Source: an uncultured Lachnospira sp. (lineage in GTDB: Bacteria; Bacillota; Clostridia; Lachnospirales; Lachnospiraceae). Taken from it: DNA of 64,000 bases. The DNA is taken from contig CALWKC010000002.1 in NCBI GenBank assembly GCA_944381165.1, positions 1 through 64,000 on the forward strand, given 5' to 3'. Shown in pieces: positions 54,786-64,000 of the stretch. The translations under genes were made by a program, and so were the position numbers. The notes beneath the pieces are model-generated. The model saw nothing but the letters and a program-made list of their open reading frames with translations. It searched no databases and had not been told where the DNA came from. Each line of letters opens with the position of its first letter. Positions within the stretch are counted from its first letter, which is position 1.

Positions 54786-55964
54786 ATGATAAGAAAAGAA
54801 ATTAACGAGATTAAGTCTCAGTATACGCTCGAAGACTGCGCTATTGCGAGAATGTGCGGCTGTTATGTTGACGGTGAAAAGAATAAGGTCACGAAAATAA
54901 ATGAGATATTTTTAAATCTTCCGGACGAGGAGAAGCACAAATATTTTGAAATATTTAAAAAGACCTTGTCAGGAACTCCGGGGAAAAATCTTTTAGATAT
55001 GCAGTTTACAGCGGATTCATATGCTGACGGAGGTACAAGAGAGGCTCTTTACAGACTGCGCGACAGCGAGTTAAAGGATGAAAAGCTCCTTGATGAATTT
55101 TATGACAGGATAATCGAAAACTATTATTATCCCGGAAATTATTTAATTCTTATTATTCATCAGGTATATGATGTTCCGGGAAAGACAAGCGACGGAATTG
55201 AGATGGAGGACGCCTCTGACGAGGTTTATAATTATATACTGTGCAGCATTTGTCCCGTTACTTTATCAAAGCCGGGGCTTGGCTATGATGAGAGCGTCCA
55301 TGAGTTTCACAATCAGGAGCAGTTCCATATGGTTGACGCGCCTGATATGGGCTTTCTTTTTCCTGCGTTTAATGACAGAAGCGAGGACGGAAACGGGCTG
55401 CTGTATTACACAAAAAATTCCGAGAATTTTCAGCAGATGTTTTTAACATCGGTGCTTGGCTGTGAAATTCCTCTTCCCGCGGGAGACCAGAAGGAGACGT
55501 TTCAGACGCTTGTCACTGAGACGCTGGGCGAGGACTGCGACTATGAGACTGTCAAAAATATTCATGAAAACTTAAATGAGATGATTGCTGAAAATAAAGG
55601 AAAACCGGAGCCGGCAGTTCTTGACAAGACAAGTGCCAGAAAGCTGCTTGAGAGAAGCGGTGTAAGCGAGGAAAAACTTGGTGATTTCGAGGAGCATTTT
55701 GAGCAGAAGGCAGGAGAAAACGGCAGACTGCTTGCGTCAAATGTCGCGGAGACACGAAAGTTTGAGGTAAAGACGCCGGATGTAATCGTAAAGGTAAATC
55801 CCGAAAAGACAGATCTGATTGAGACTATGGTTATAGAGGGAAGACAGTGCCTTGTGATAAAGATAGATGAGCGCCTTGAGGTCAATGGAATTTCGGTAAA
55901 TCCATATACCGGGGAGGTTATTTCTCATTCTACAGGAAGTTCAGAAAACTTTCCTATAGAATAA
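54786..55964 (+). CDS. DUF4317 protein
   Basis: A 392-aa cytoplasmic protein. It starts MIRKEINEIKSQYTLEDCAI, then IARMCGCYVDGEKNKVTKI, the recognisable DUF4317 opening, common in Lachnospiraceae and of unknown function. No membrane segment or catalytic motif can be named. An own promoter seems likely given the 100-bp gap before it. Confidence 0.8.
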   Translation: MIRKEINEIKSQYTLEDCAIARMCGCYVDGEKNKVTKINEIFLNLPDEEKHKYFEIFKKTLSGTPGKNLLDMQFTADSYADGGTREALYRLRDSELKDEKLLDEFYDRIIENYYYPGNYLILIIHQVYDVPGKTSDGIEMEDASDEVYNYILCSICPVTLSKPGLGYDESVHEFHNQEQFHMVDAPDMGFLFPAFNDRSEDGNGLLYYTKNSENFQQMFLTSVLGCEIPLPAGDQKETFQTLVTETLGEDCDYETVKNIHENLNEMIAENKGKPEPAVLDKTSARKLLERSGVSEEKLGDFEEHFEQKAGENGRLLASNVAETRKFEVKTPDVIVKVNPEKTDLIETMVIEGRQCLVIKIDERLEVNGISVNPYTGEVISHSTGSSENFPIE

Positions 55965-56022
55965 AAATGCTCCGAAGGCTCGCAGAGGCGCGGAAAAGTA
56001 ATTATTCCGGAGGTGGTAGAAT

Positions 56023-57267
56023 TTGTTTGATAAGGTTACAGAAAAATTTTTGAGATATGTCAGGATAGATACTCAGTCTGATGAGGAATCGGAAAATTTT
56101 CCAAGCACGGAAAAGCAGCATAACCTTGCAAAGCTGCTGGCGGAGGAATTAAAAGAAATGGGTGCGTCGGACGTTGTATACGATACGGAGCACTGTTATG
56201 TGTATGCAAAAATTCCTTCAAATCTTGAGGAGACCGGAAATAAGAAAGGACTCGGCTTTATAGCTCATATGGATACATCACCGGAGATGAGCGGAGCTGA
56301 CATTAGTCCCAAAATCGTAAAAAATTATGACGGCGGCAATATTTTACTGGGAAAAGATGCTGACGGAAAGGAATATATACTTTCACCTGATGTTTTTCCG
56401 GAGCTTAAAAATTATATCGGTCAGGATTTGATTACAACAGACGGAACTTCCCTGCTCGGAGCAGATGATAAAGCCGGTGTTGCAGAGATTATGACAATGG
56501 CGGAGTACCTTCTGAAAAATCCTCAGATTAAGCATGAGACCGTCTGTATAGCGTTTACACCAGACGAGGAGGTCGGACGCGGAATGGACCATTTTAATGT
56601 GGAGCAGTTCGGCGCGAAGCATGCCTATACTGTGGACGGCGGGGGTATCGGCGAGCTTGAGTATGAGAATTTTAACGCCGCAAACGCAAAGATTGATTTT
56701 ATAGGTCAGAGTGTTCACCCAGGTGAGGCTAAGGGAAAAATGCTCAATGCGGCGAGACTGGCGGCTGTTTTTGATATGAGGCTTCCTCAGGATGAGAGGC
56801 CTGAGAATACAAGCGGATATGAGGGCTTCTATCACCTCACGGATATTCGGGGAGATGTTGAGCATGCCGTCTCAAAGTATATTATAAGAGACCACGACAG
56901 GGAAAAATTCGAGGACAAAAAAGCTGCTGTCGTCAGGCTTGCCAATCAGATGAACGAAGAATACGGACATATATGTGTTGAAGCTCATATTACGGACCAG
57001 TACTATAATATGAAAGAAAAGATTGAAAACGCAATGTTTTTGATTGAGGATGCCAAGAAGTGCATGAGTGAGCTTGGCATTACGCCTGAGATTTGCCCTA
57101 TCAGAGGCGGAACTGACGGCGCAAGGCTCTCGTATATGGGAGTTGCCTGTCCTAACATCTGTACGGGCGGTCATAATTATCACGGCAGGTATGAATACTG
57201 CTGTATTCAGTCAATGGAGAAGATTTCAAATCTGCTTGTAAAGCTGGCAGAGATATACAGAGGATAA
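56023..57267 (+). CDS. pepT: Peptidase T (tripeptide aminopeptidase)
   Basis: A 414-aa M20 zinc peptidase starting at TTG, 8 nt after CCGGAGG. Metal and catalytic motifs: AHMDTSPEMSG, TSLLGADDKAGVAEI, TPDEEVGRGMDHF, HPGEAKGKM, and CTGGHNYHGRYE near the end. It removes the N-terminal residue of tripeptides in the cytoplasm. Confidence 0.94.
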   Translation: MFDKVTEKFLRYVRIDTQSDEESENFPSTEKQHNLAKLLAEELKEMGASDVVYDTEHCYVYAKIPSNLEETGNKKGLGFIAHMDTSPEMSGADISPKIVKNYDGGNILLGKDADGKEYILSPDVFPELKNYIGQDLITTDGTSLLGADDKAGVAEIMTMAEYLLKNPQIKHETVCIAFTPDEEVGRGMDHFNVEQFGAKHAYTVDGGGIGELEYENFNAANAKIDFIGQSVHPGEAKGKMLNAARLAAVFDMRLPQDERPENTSGYEGFYHLTDIRGDVEHAVSKYIIRDHDREKFEDKKAAVVRLANQMNEEYGHICVEAHITDQYYNMKEKIENAMFLIEDAKKCMSELGITPEICPIRGGTDGARLSYMGVACPNICTGGHNYHGRYEYCCIQSMEKISNLLVKLAEIYRG

Positions 57268-57321
57268 CGTTAAATCAAACAGTTAAATGCGCGGCAAAGG
57301 CCGCGCAGGAAGGCAGGAATT

Positions 57322-58170
57322 ATGGTAAAAATTATTTCGGACAGCACATGTGATTTATCAAGGGAACTTTTGGAGCGGTATGATGTGGATATTGTGCCGC
57401 TTCATGTTTTAATGGGAGACAGTGAATATGAGGACGGCGTGGATATTATGCCTGATGAGATATACGCGTGGTCCGATGCCAACAAGACAACGCCAAAGAC
57501 CTCCGCAGCGTCGCTTGAGCGTGTCATTGAGATTTTTAAGCCGTACATCGACAACGGACAGGAAATAGTTTCATTTTCGATTTCAGAGGACATGTCAACC
57601 TCTGCGAATGTTATGAGACTTGCGGCGAGAGAGCTTAACGCGGAGGAAAGAATTAAGGTGATTAATTCAGCCAATTTGTCAACAGGTATAGGTCTTCAGG
57701 TTATCGAAGCAGCGTTGATGGCAAAAGAGGGCAAAACGGCTGAGGAGATTGAAAGGCGAATAGAGGAGATTAAGCCGCGTATCCGCACAAGTTTCGTTGT
57801 GGATACTCTTACCTATCTTTACAGGGGCGGAAGATGCAGCGGTCTTGCAGCAATGGCGGGAGGCGTACTGAAGCTTCACCCGAGGATAAGTGTAGCCGAC
57901 GGAAAGATGAGTCCCGGGAAAAAATATCGCGGAAATATATCAAAGGCTGTTATGGATTACGTAAAAGATATGGAAGAGAGTTTAAAAAACGCGGAGCTAA
58001 GCCGGGCGTTTATAACACATTCAGGCTGCGACAGGCAGCTTTTGGACACAGTTCGTTCTTATCTTGAGGGTCTGGGAGTGTTTGAGGAAATACTTGAGAC
58101 GAGAGCCGGGGGAGTTATTTCGTCACACTGCGGTCCTGGAACGCTTGGGGTATTATTTATCGAAAAGTGA
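57322..58170 (+). CDS. DegV-family fatty-acid-binding protein
   Basis: A 282-aa protein. It opens VKIISDSTCDLSRELLERYD and has TSAASLERV, FSISEDMSTSANVMR, and VDTLTYLYRGGRCSG, all characteristic of DegV/FakB. It binds fatty acids; FakB-type members present them to the FakA kinase, which is not in the window. Confidence 0.92.
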   Translation: MVKIISDSTCDLSRELLERYDVDIVPLHVLMGDSEYEDGVDIMPDEIYAWSDANKTTPKTSAASLERVIEIFKPYIDNGQEIVSFSISEDMSTSANVMRLAARELNAEERIKVINSANLSTGIGLQVIEAALMAKEGKTAEEIERRIEEIKPRIRTSFVVDTLTYLYRGGRCSGLAAMAGGVLKLHPRISVADGKMSPGKKYRGNISKAVMDYVKDMEESLKNAELSRAFITHSGCDRQLLDTVRSYLEGLGVFEEILETRAGGVISSHCGPGTLGVLFIEK

Positions 58171-58324
58171 ATAACAAAGCTTGATTTTACGCAGAATTTA
58201 CATAAGTGTGATAGTAGATTTTACATTTGTTTAATAGACTATTTTAAAATAGCGGAAATAAATATTATAAGGCGCTAAAGTGTATGTGAAGAATATATGG
58301 GTGAGTGCGCAGAAAGGCAGAATT

Positions 58325-59398
58325 ATGTTGAGAGTTGGAATGTTGACAAGCGGAGGTGACTGTCAGGCATTGAATGCAGCCATGAGAGGTGTGGCAAAGA
58401 GCCTGTTCAGCCAGTGCAAAAATGTTGAAATATATGGTTTTATCGATGGATACAGAGGTCTTATCAAGGGTGAGTATAAATTGATGAAAAATGATGATTT
58501 TTCGGGAATTTTAAATAAGGGGGGAACAATACTCGGGAGCTCAAGGATGCCGTTTAAATATATGGGAGTTCCGCTGGAGGACGGCAGCGATAAGGTTGAG
58601 CGAATGATTAAAACATATAAAAAAATCAATTTGGATTGTCTTGTAGTGCTTGGCGGCAACGGCTCGCATAAGACTGCTAATCTCCTTATGAATAATGGAC
58701 TTAATGTACTTACTCTTCCAAAGACTATTGACAATGATTTGGCAGAGACTGAAATCAGCTTCGGTTTTCAGTCAGCGGTGGATATTGCGACAAATGCGAT
58801 AGATTGTATTCACACGACTGCGGCGTCACACAGCAGGGTATTTATAATTGAGCTTATGGGGCATAAGACGGGCTGGCTTACGCTTCATGCCGGGATAGCC
58901 GGAGGAGCTGACATTATTTTAATACCTGAGATACCGTACAGCATAGATTCTATTGCAAAGGCAATAGCGAGAAGGACTGAGAGCGGAAAGCGCTTTACAA
59001 TTATTGCCGCTGCAGAGGGAGCAATTTCCGATGAGGAGGCACGTCTTACCAAAAAAGAACTTAAGCAGCGCAGAAAAATTGAAAATTATCCAAGCGCAGC
59101 GTACAGGATAGGCGCGCAGATTGAGGAAAAAACAGGGCAGGAAGTGCGTGTGACTGTTCCGGGCCATGTGCAGAGAGGCGGCGCGCCGGTTGCATATGAC
59201 AGAGTGCTTGCCACAAGACTTGGCGTTAAGGCGGCACAGCTGATACTTAACAAAGAATATGGATATATGGTAGGAATAAAAAATAATAAGATTGATAAAA
59301 TTCCTTTGTCAGATGTTGCGGGCAAAACAAAAATGGTAGATGTTGACGACGAGCTTGTTCAACAGGCAAGACAGCTCGGAATTTGTCTTGGTAATTAA
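58325..59398 (+). CDS. pfkA: 6-phosphofructokinase (Gly/Lys signature)
   Basis: A 357-aa protein. Motifs: TSGGDCQALNAAMRG, LGGNGSHKTA, LPKTIDNDL, ELMGHKTGWL, HVQRGGAPVAYDR. E. coli ATP-PFK has GGDGS and PGTIDND; PPi-dependent enzymes have GGDDT and PKTIDND. This one mixes Gly (ATP type) with Lys before TIDND and has Asn in place of the Asp in GGDGS. It is therefore a Firmicute/actinobacterial subgroup, probably ATP-using. ATG 58325 follows AAAGG by 8 nt. Confidence 0.9.
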   Translation: MLRVGMLTSGGDCQALNAAMRGVAKSLFSQCKNVEIYGFIDGYRGLIKGEYKLMKNDDFSGILNKGGTILGSSRMPFKYMGVPLEDGSDKVERMIKTYKKINLDCLVVLGGNGSHKTANLLMNNGLNVLTLPKTIDNDLAETEISFGFQSAVDIATNAIDCIHTTAASHSRVFIIELMGHKTGWLTLHAGIAGGADIILIPEIPYSIDSIAKAIARRTESGKRFTIIAAAEGAISDEEARLTKKELKQRRKIENYPSAAYRIGAQIEEKTGQEVRVTVPGHVQRGGAPVAYDRVLATRLGVKAAQLILNKEYGYMVGIKNNKIDKIPLSDVAGKTKMVDVDDELVQQARQLGICLGN

Positions 59399-59423
59399 TT
59401 ATCTTAATAAGGGAGCATATACT

Positions 59424-61598
59424 ATGGAAGATATGGGGTTAAAAAACAATCAAAAAGGAGTAACCGGAAATGACGGCGCAGAGCCGGACGGTATCAGTAA
59501 AAAGAAAAATATTCCTAAATACAGAGAAAAAAGGCTGTGTTATGAGAACAGAGAGCTTTCATGGCTGAAGTTTAATGAGAGAGTTCTTGAGGAAGCACAG
59601 GATAAAAGTGTTCCTCTTTGTGAAAGACTTTCGTTTGCTTCTATATTTCAGAGTAATCTGGATGAATTTTTCATGGTGAGAGTCGGCTCTCTGCATGACC
59701 AGATGATTTTTTCGGATTCTAAGCGTGAAAATAAAACAAATATGACCGCTGAGGAGCAGCTTGACCATATTTTTAAGGCAGCAAGAGACCTGACAAGGAA
59801 AAAGGACAAGGCATACCGCAATCTTATGGAAGAGCTGAGTGAGTATGGAGTTGAGCTGATAAGCTTCAGCGATATAGAATATGCCGATGCCGTATTTCTT
59901 GAAAAATATTTCAAAGAATCTATTATGCCGATTTTATCTCCGCAGGTTGTGGGCAAGAAACAGCCGTTTCCGTTTATTAAAAATAAAGAAATTTACGCGG
60001 TTGCGCTGCTCGGCACCAAAAATAATGAGAAAGTCGGACTTGTGCCTTGCAGTAACGGCGTATTTAAGAGATTGGTGTCTATTCCGTCTGACAGAAATAA
60101 GTATATGCTTGTGGAAGAGTTAATTCTTCATTTTATGCCGACTATTTTTGAAAAGTATCAGATTAAGAGCAAGTCATTAATACGCATTATAAGAAACGCG
60201 GATATTGATGTCGATGAGGCGATTGATGATGAGGATACAGATTACCGCGATACTATGGAGAAGCTCATACGCCAGAGAAGAAAGCTGTGTCCTGTAAAAA
60301 TGGAGTATTCGCGTGTGCTTGACCAGAAGATTATCTATAATCTCTGCAAGGAGCTTAATCTTCATCAGGAACAGATTTATTATTCAGAGTCGCCGCTTGA
60401 ACTGTCATTTGTCTTTGATATTCAGGACACGCTGAGGAATAATAAAAATCTGTTTTATGAACGCCATGTCCCTAAGCTGCCTTCATGGTATGTGTCAGGG
60501 AAAAATCTGATTTCACAGGTTGAGGAGGCTGACAGGCTTATAAGCTATCCTTTTGAGTCAATGCAGCCTTTTATAAGAATGCTTCAGGAGGCGGGAGAGG
60601 ACGACAGAGTTATTTCTATTAAAATGACGCTTTATCGTGTGGCAAAAAACTCTCAGATTGTAGAATCATTAATCAATGCGGCTGAAAACGGCAAGGAGGT
60701 TGTTGTTCTGGTTGAGCTGCGCGCGCGCTTTGACGAGGAAAACAACATAGAGTGGTCAAGAAGGCTTGAAGACGCAGGGTGCAGAATAATTTACGGTCTT
60801 GATTATACGAAGGTTCACTCTAAACTTTGTCTTATAACATACCGAGACCAGGGCGAGATAAAGTATGTGACACAGATTGGAACGGGAAATTATAACGAAA
60901 AGACATCTAAACTATACACAGACCTTTCTATTTTGACTGCGAGCAAGAAGATAGGTATGGAGGCAGCCTATACATTTACCAAGCTCTGTATGGCTGAGTT
61001 TGTGGATGAGACAAATTATCTGCTTGTCGCGCCTAAGTGTATGAAAAATAAAGTCCTTGAATATATGGATAAAGAGATTGAGCTTGCCGCGGCAGGTCAG
61101 CCTGCTTATATAGGAATTAAGATTAATTCGTTGACAGATAAGGAAATTATTGATAAATTGATTGAGTGCTCTAAAGCGGGTGTCCGTGTGGAAATGATTG
61201 TCAGAGGAATCTGCTGTCTGATTCCGGGCATCAGGGGAGAGACAGAAAATATATCAGTAATCAGTATCGTCGGCAGGTATCTGGAGCATTCGAGAATTTA
61301 TATTTTTGGTACGCCGGACAGAGACAGTATATATATTTCATCAGCCGATTTTATGACGAGAAATATGGAGCGCAGGGTTGAGATTGCTGCGCCTGTCTAT
61401 GACGAGTCTATAAAGAGACGTATCAGGGATATGTTCCACATTATGCAGTGCGATACGGTTAAGGCACGCCAGCTCTGTTCTGACGGAAACTATGTTCACA
61501 GGGGAATTTCGGATATTTCTGACTTTACGGCAGAGGAGAAGGCTGAAGCAGAAAACGGAAAACGTATTAATTCTCAGGAATATTTTGCTCTTCACTGA
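59424..61598 (+). CDS. ppk1: Polyphosphate kinase 1
   Basis: A 724-aa protein. N-terminal signature ENRELSWLKFNERVLEEAQD, then FASIFQSNLDEFFMVRVG. The phospholipase-D-like halves carry the catalytic His in YTKVHSKLCLITY and the second in LEHSRIYIFG, with SSADFMTRNMERRVE. It makes polyphosphate from ATP. An N-terminal ~30 residues of low complexity precede the domain. ATG 59424 follows GGGAG by 8 nt, 25 bp after pfkA. Confidence 0.94.
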   Translation: MEDMGLKNNQKGVTGNDGAEPDGISKKKNIPKYREKRLCYENRELSWLKFNERVLEEAQDKSVPLCERLSFASIFQSNLDEFFMVRVGSLHDQMIFSDSKRENKTNMTAEEQLDHIFKAARDLTRKKDKAYRNLMEELSEYGVELISFSDIEYADAVFLEKYFKESIMPILSPQVVGKKQPFPFIKNKEIYAVALLGTKNNEKVGLVPCSNGVFKRLVSIPSDRNKYMLVEELILHFMPTIFEKYQIKSKSLIRIIRNADIDVDEAIDDEDTDYRDTMEKLIRQRRKLCPVKMEYSRVLDQKIIYNLCKELNLHQEQIYYSESPLELSFVFDIQDTLRNNKNLFYERHVPKLPSWYVSGKNLISQVEEADRLISYPFESMQPFIRMLQEAGEDDRVISIKMTLYRVAKNSQIVESLINAAENGKEVVVLVELRARFDEENNIEWSRRLEDAGCRIIYGLDYTKVHSKLCLITYRDQGEIKYVTQIGTGNYNEKTSKLYTDLSILTASKKIGMEAAYTFTKLCMAEFVDETNYLLVAPKCMKNKVLEYMDKEIELAAAGQPAYIGIKINSLTDKEIIDKLIECSKAGVRVEMIVRGICCLIPGIRGETENISVISIVGRYLEHSRIYIFGTPDRDSIYISSADFMTRNMERRVEIAAPVYDESIKRRIRDMFHIMQCDTVKARQLCSDGNYVHRGISDISDFTAEEKAEAENGKRINSQEYFALH

Positions 61599-61650
61599 AT
61601 ATATTTGACTATGTTTAATGCGGCGTAATATGACGCAGAAGTGAGGAATG

Positions 61651-62508
61651 ATGAATATAATAGAAATTTTAAAGGCAGTTTTATTCGGAATTGTAGAGGG
61701 AATTACGGAGTGGCTTCCTATAAGCAGTACCGGACATATGATATTGGTGGATGAATTTGTTCATCTCAATGTCAGCGACAGTTTTTACAAGATGTTTCAG
61801 GTTGTCATTCAGCTTGGAGCAATTATGGCTGTAGTTATATTGTTCTGGGATAAGCTGTGGCCTTTCTGTATGAAACAGGCTGATAAAAGTTCGGGTTCGG
61901 GCAGAAGTAAGGTCGCATGGAAAGACGGCGCGCTTGATATGTGGCTTAAAATTATTGTTGCATGTATCCCGGCAGCAGTTGTAGGACTGATTTTTGACGA
62001 TAAAATTGACGAATTGTTTTATCATCCGCTTCCTGTAGCGCTTGCATTGATAATTGTCGGAGTTTTATTTATAGTTGTTGAGACATTTTGCGGCAACAGA
62101 AAGCCCGTAATAGAAAATATAAGTCAAATTACCTTTAAAGCCGCTGTTATAATAGGCGTTTTTCAGCTTCTTGCAGCTGTATTTCCGGGCACATCACGCT
62201 CGGGAGCAACTATTATCGGAGCGCTGTTAATAGGCGTTTCGAGGGCTGCCGCAGCCGAGTTTACCTTTTTCCTTGCTGTTCCGGTTATGTTTGGCGCAAG
62301 TCTGTTAAAAGCTGTCAAATATATTGCTGAGGGAGCGGCTATGACAGGCGGAGAGCTTGGAATACTCGTTGTAGGTACGCTGGTAGCCTTTATAGTGTCT
62401 GTTCTGGTTATCAAGTTTTTTATGTCGTATATTAAAAAACATGATTTTAAGATTTTTGGCTGGTATAGAATTATATTGGGCATTATAGTAATGATTGTTT
62501 TAAGATAG
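61651..62508 (+). CDS. uppP: Undecaprenyl-diphosphatase UppP/BacA
   Basis: A ~285-aa membrane protein. The two family motifs are present: VEGITEWLPISSTGHM and PGTSRSGATIIGALL, with several membrane helices. It recycles undecaprenyl-PP for wall synthesis and can confer bacitracin resistance. Two adjacent ATGs occur (61648, 61651); the GAGG spacing favours the second. Confidence 0.94.
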   Translation: MNIIEILKAVLFGIVEGITEWLPISSTGHMILVDEFVHLNVSDSFYKMFQVVIQLGAIMAVVILFWDKLWPFCMKQADKSSGSGRSKVAWKDGALDMWLKIIVACIPAAVVGLIFDDKIDELFYHPLPVALALIIVGVLFIVVETFCGNRKPVIENISQITFKAAVIIGVFQLLAAVFPGTSRSGATIIGALLIGVSRAAAAEFTFFLAVPVMFGASLLKAVKYIAEGAAMTGGELGILVVGTLVAFIVSVLVIKFFMSYIKKHDFKIFGWYRIILGIIVMIVLR

Positions 62509-62619
62509 AAGTATATATATCTGATGAAATATATCGATTTAATAATATTAGTACTGGTATAATAATTAAAGATATGATACAATATACACAGTATAAAATA
62601 TTATGAATCGAGTGGTACA

Positions 62620-63060
62620 ATGGATAAAGAGAAAGCAGAAAAGATATTTCCTTCGTATTTTAAAAATTTTTCGATGCCAAAATGGGCAAGAGAACAAGAA
62701 CTGGAAGTTTACAGGGCATGTGCGACCGGGAAAGCAGACAGCAAGTCATTTTTAAATTCCTATGAAGAAAATGGATTCAAAATAAGTGTAAATGGCAGAA
62801 GTGATGATCCTCAAGAGTATTCTTTGTCCACATATATGAAATTTAAAGATGTGAAAAGATTTATGGCGATGGACAGTCGTTATGGAGTGCCATTTGTAAT
62901 TGCTAAAGGAGTAACAAGTCCAGCACATGGAATTTGTCTAGAGACTAAAGAATGGAAAAGATATTTGGGTCAAAAATATAGAGGCTCTCATGTTGATTGG
63001 TGGTTATACACGAATGCCAAGCCGTGGCAGGAATTTGAGGTGATTGAATATGAATATTGA
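62620..63060 (+). CDS. Uncharacterised protein, accessory region
   Basis: A 146-aa protein; no family recognised. It is AT-rich in codon use compared with the genes before it. Helical start (KAEKIFPSYFKNFSMP), a central region with Trp/Tyr (SHVDWWLYTNAKPW), and no membrane segment. An extended -10 box TGGTATAAT (62555-62563) lies 57 bp upstream. It overlaps the next gene by 11 bp and is therefore likely co-translated with it. Function unknown. Confidence 0.6.
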   Translation: MDKEKAEKIFPSYFKNFSMPKWAREQELEVYRACATGKADSKSFLNSYEENGFKISVNGRSDDPQEYSLSTYMKFKDVKRFMAMDSRYGVPFVIAKGVTSPAHGICLETKEWKRYLGQKYRGSHVDWWLYTNAKPWQEFEVIEYEY

Positions 63061-63628
63061 GAAAGTATTTTCAAAAGTTCCTCGCTTTAAAAACATTTCT
63101 TTAGATAAAGTCTTGTTTGAGAGTAAATATCCGGTGATGTTTACCTGTAAAAATGATAATGATATATACTTGTTTATATGTTGTCTTGTTAATTCTAATT
63201 CTATAAAATGGATTGGAACAAAAACCAACTATGATATATTGATTGCGATGTTAGAGAATGAAGTTACAATTCGTAATGCTTTTTTAAGCGTAACAGATGA
63301 AAAAATAGTCATTGAATATAATGGTGACAAGGTAACTTATAGTATATTAAAAAGTGATAATATTCAAAAAGATTTATTGCCGACAGCAGGAGAATATATG
63401 GATGCAGAGGGCGATGAATATATACAGGAGATTAAGGAGTTTAAGCTGAGAAACGACAATATTGAATATAAAATTCAGCCGTTAATTAATAATTATATTT
63501 TTATTTATTATCCTGCAAAAAATGTCAGATTGCCTGATGGTTGTTTTATTGAAGAGATAGAAAATAATTACGAGATCAAATTTAGTATTAGAAACATTCA
63601 GGAAAACAAGGTGGTAGAGTGGGTGTAG
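63050..63628 (+). CDS. Uncharacterised protein, accessory region
   Basis: About 192 aa; unknown family. It begins MNIEKVFSKVPRFKNISLDK and contains strands such as YPVMFTCK, IYLFICCLV and IKWIGTKT and a helix LIAMLENEVTIRNAFL, a mixed alpha/beta fold. ATG 63050 follows GAGG by 10 nt; a TTG at 63044 is an alternative. It pairs with the upstream gene and is followed by a SecB-like gene on the same strand. Confidence 0.65.
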   Translation: MNIEKVFSKVPRFKNISLDKVLFESKYPVMFTCKNDNDIYLFICCLVNSNSIKWIGTKTNYDILIAMLENEVTIRNAFLSVTDEKIVIEYNGDKVTYSILKSDNIQKDLLPTAGEYMDAEGDEYIQEIKEFKLRNDNIEYKIQPLINNYIFIYYPAKNVRLPDGCFIEEIENNYEIKFSIRNIQENKVVEWV

Positions 63629-63687
63629 ACATAAAATCTTAATTTACTTTTTGTGTAGCCATGATTTGCATTTAAATGGAGAATTTT

Positions 63688-64000
63688 ATGATAAATTATA
63701 AACTGAGCAGACATAGGGTAAAACAAGCTTCTTTTATTGAAAATTCACAAAAGGAAAAGAAAAATGAACTTGGAGTTCGTGTTGAAGGCGGCATTTTGGT
63801 ACCTAAGGAGTTAGGCAGTGAAAGTCATGTTACAGTAAATTTAAAGTTTCATTTGGGAGACGAAGACGAGCGTTTGTATTTGTATTTAGAGACAGTCTCT
63901 GTTTTTGAGTTGCAGAATGAAAATATTGATTTAAGTGAAGAAGCTGTTCAAAAAGAATGCTTGCCTATTGCGCTGGCAAGTTTAAGAAATACTGTTAAAC
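63688..64000 (+). CDS. SecB-like chaperone (3' partial)
   Basis: Open to the window end; 104 residues visible. The start follows GGAG by 6 nt. A strand pattern VNLKFHLGDEDERLYLYLET, then SVFELQNENIDL, ends in ECLPIALASLRNTVK, resembling the SecB fold's strand and helix order. Firmicutes usually lack the export chaperone SecB; such stand-alone SecB-like proteins also occur as partners of toxin-antitoxin or defence genes. The C-terminal part lies outside, so the call is tentative. Confidence 0.6.
   Translation, partial: MINYKLSRHRVKQASFIENSQKEKKNELGVRVEGGILVPKELGSESHVTVNLKFHLGDEDERLYLYLETVSVFELQNENIDLSEEAVQKECLPIALASLRNTVK

Overview
The window reads as chromosomal DNA of an anaerobic Gram-positive (Bacillota, class Clostridia; a gut Lachnospiraceae-like organism is my best inference). 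Supporting this are a Firmicute-type (WXG100/YukD/EssC) type VII secretion locus, a vanG-type D-Ala-D-Ser operon, a FeoA-FeoA-FeoB operon ending in a tiny Cys-rich membrane protein, two-subunit [4Fe-4S] L-serine dehydratase, a DUF4317 protein, strong AGGAGG ribosome-binding sites and consensus sigma-A promoters. The species cannot be named from the sequence alone.

Region 1 (1-19.6 kb) is one long co-directional type VII secretion locus. It holds a membrane-anchored Ig-repeat surface protein (5' end outside the window), a Ser/Thr kinase with TPRs, two small FHA proteins, an FHA-bearing EssC ATPase, a LytTR regulator, an unknown 222-aa protein, a YukD ubiquitin-like protein, five WXG100-type proteins, a helical and a zinc-ribbon small protein, a candidate glycine-rich effector, DUF4176, a zinc-ribbon/TPR/carboxypeptidase-regulatory-like protein and a DUF6382-zinc-ribbon-FHA protein. 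It ends at a terminator at 19.61 kb. The mix of kinase, four FHA proteins and secretion ATPase suggests a phosphothreonine-controlled secretion machine. EsaA and EssA are not recognisable here.

Region 2 (19.6-28.2 kb) has a DUF4143 AAA ATPase and, on the minus strand, vanR-vanS, a terminator, then vanG-vanXY-vanT-dtd, i.e. vancomycin-type D-Ala-D-Ser remodelling plus D-aminoacyl-tRNA clearance. Region 3 (28.3-35.5 kb) is a signalling cluster: a chemoreceptor without a large sensor domain, an XRE-headed protein with dead CheB-like and degenerate CheR-like domains, and an intact CheB-CheR-PAS protein.

Region 4 (35.6-49.5 kb) contains an ABC-F ATPase, a cysteine-synthase-like enzyme, a DtxR/MntR regulator, a lipoprotein esterase, the feo iron-uptake operon, an acyl-ACP thioesterase, L-lactate dehydrogenase, a heterodimeric ABC exporter and a small helical protein. 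Region 5 (49.5-62.5 kb) has a MATE exporter divergent from a SirTM-macrodomain ADP-ribosylation pair with a striking duplicated operator, serine dehydratase, DUF4317, peptidase T, DegV, phosphofructokinase, polyphosphate kinase and UppP. Region 6 (62.6-64 kb) is an AT-rich accessory stretch: two unknown genes and the start of a SecB-like chaperone gene cut by the window end.
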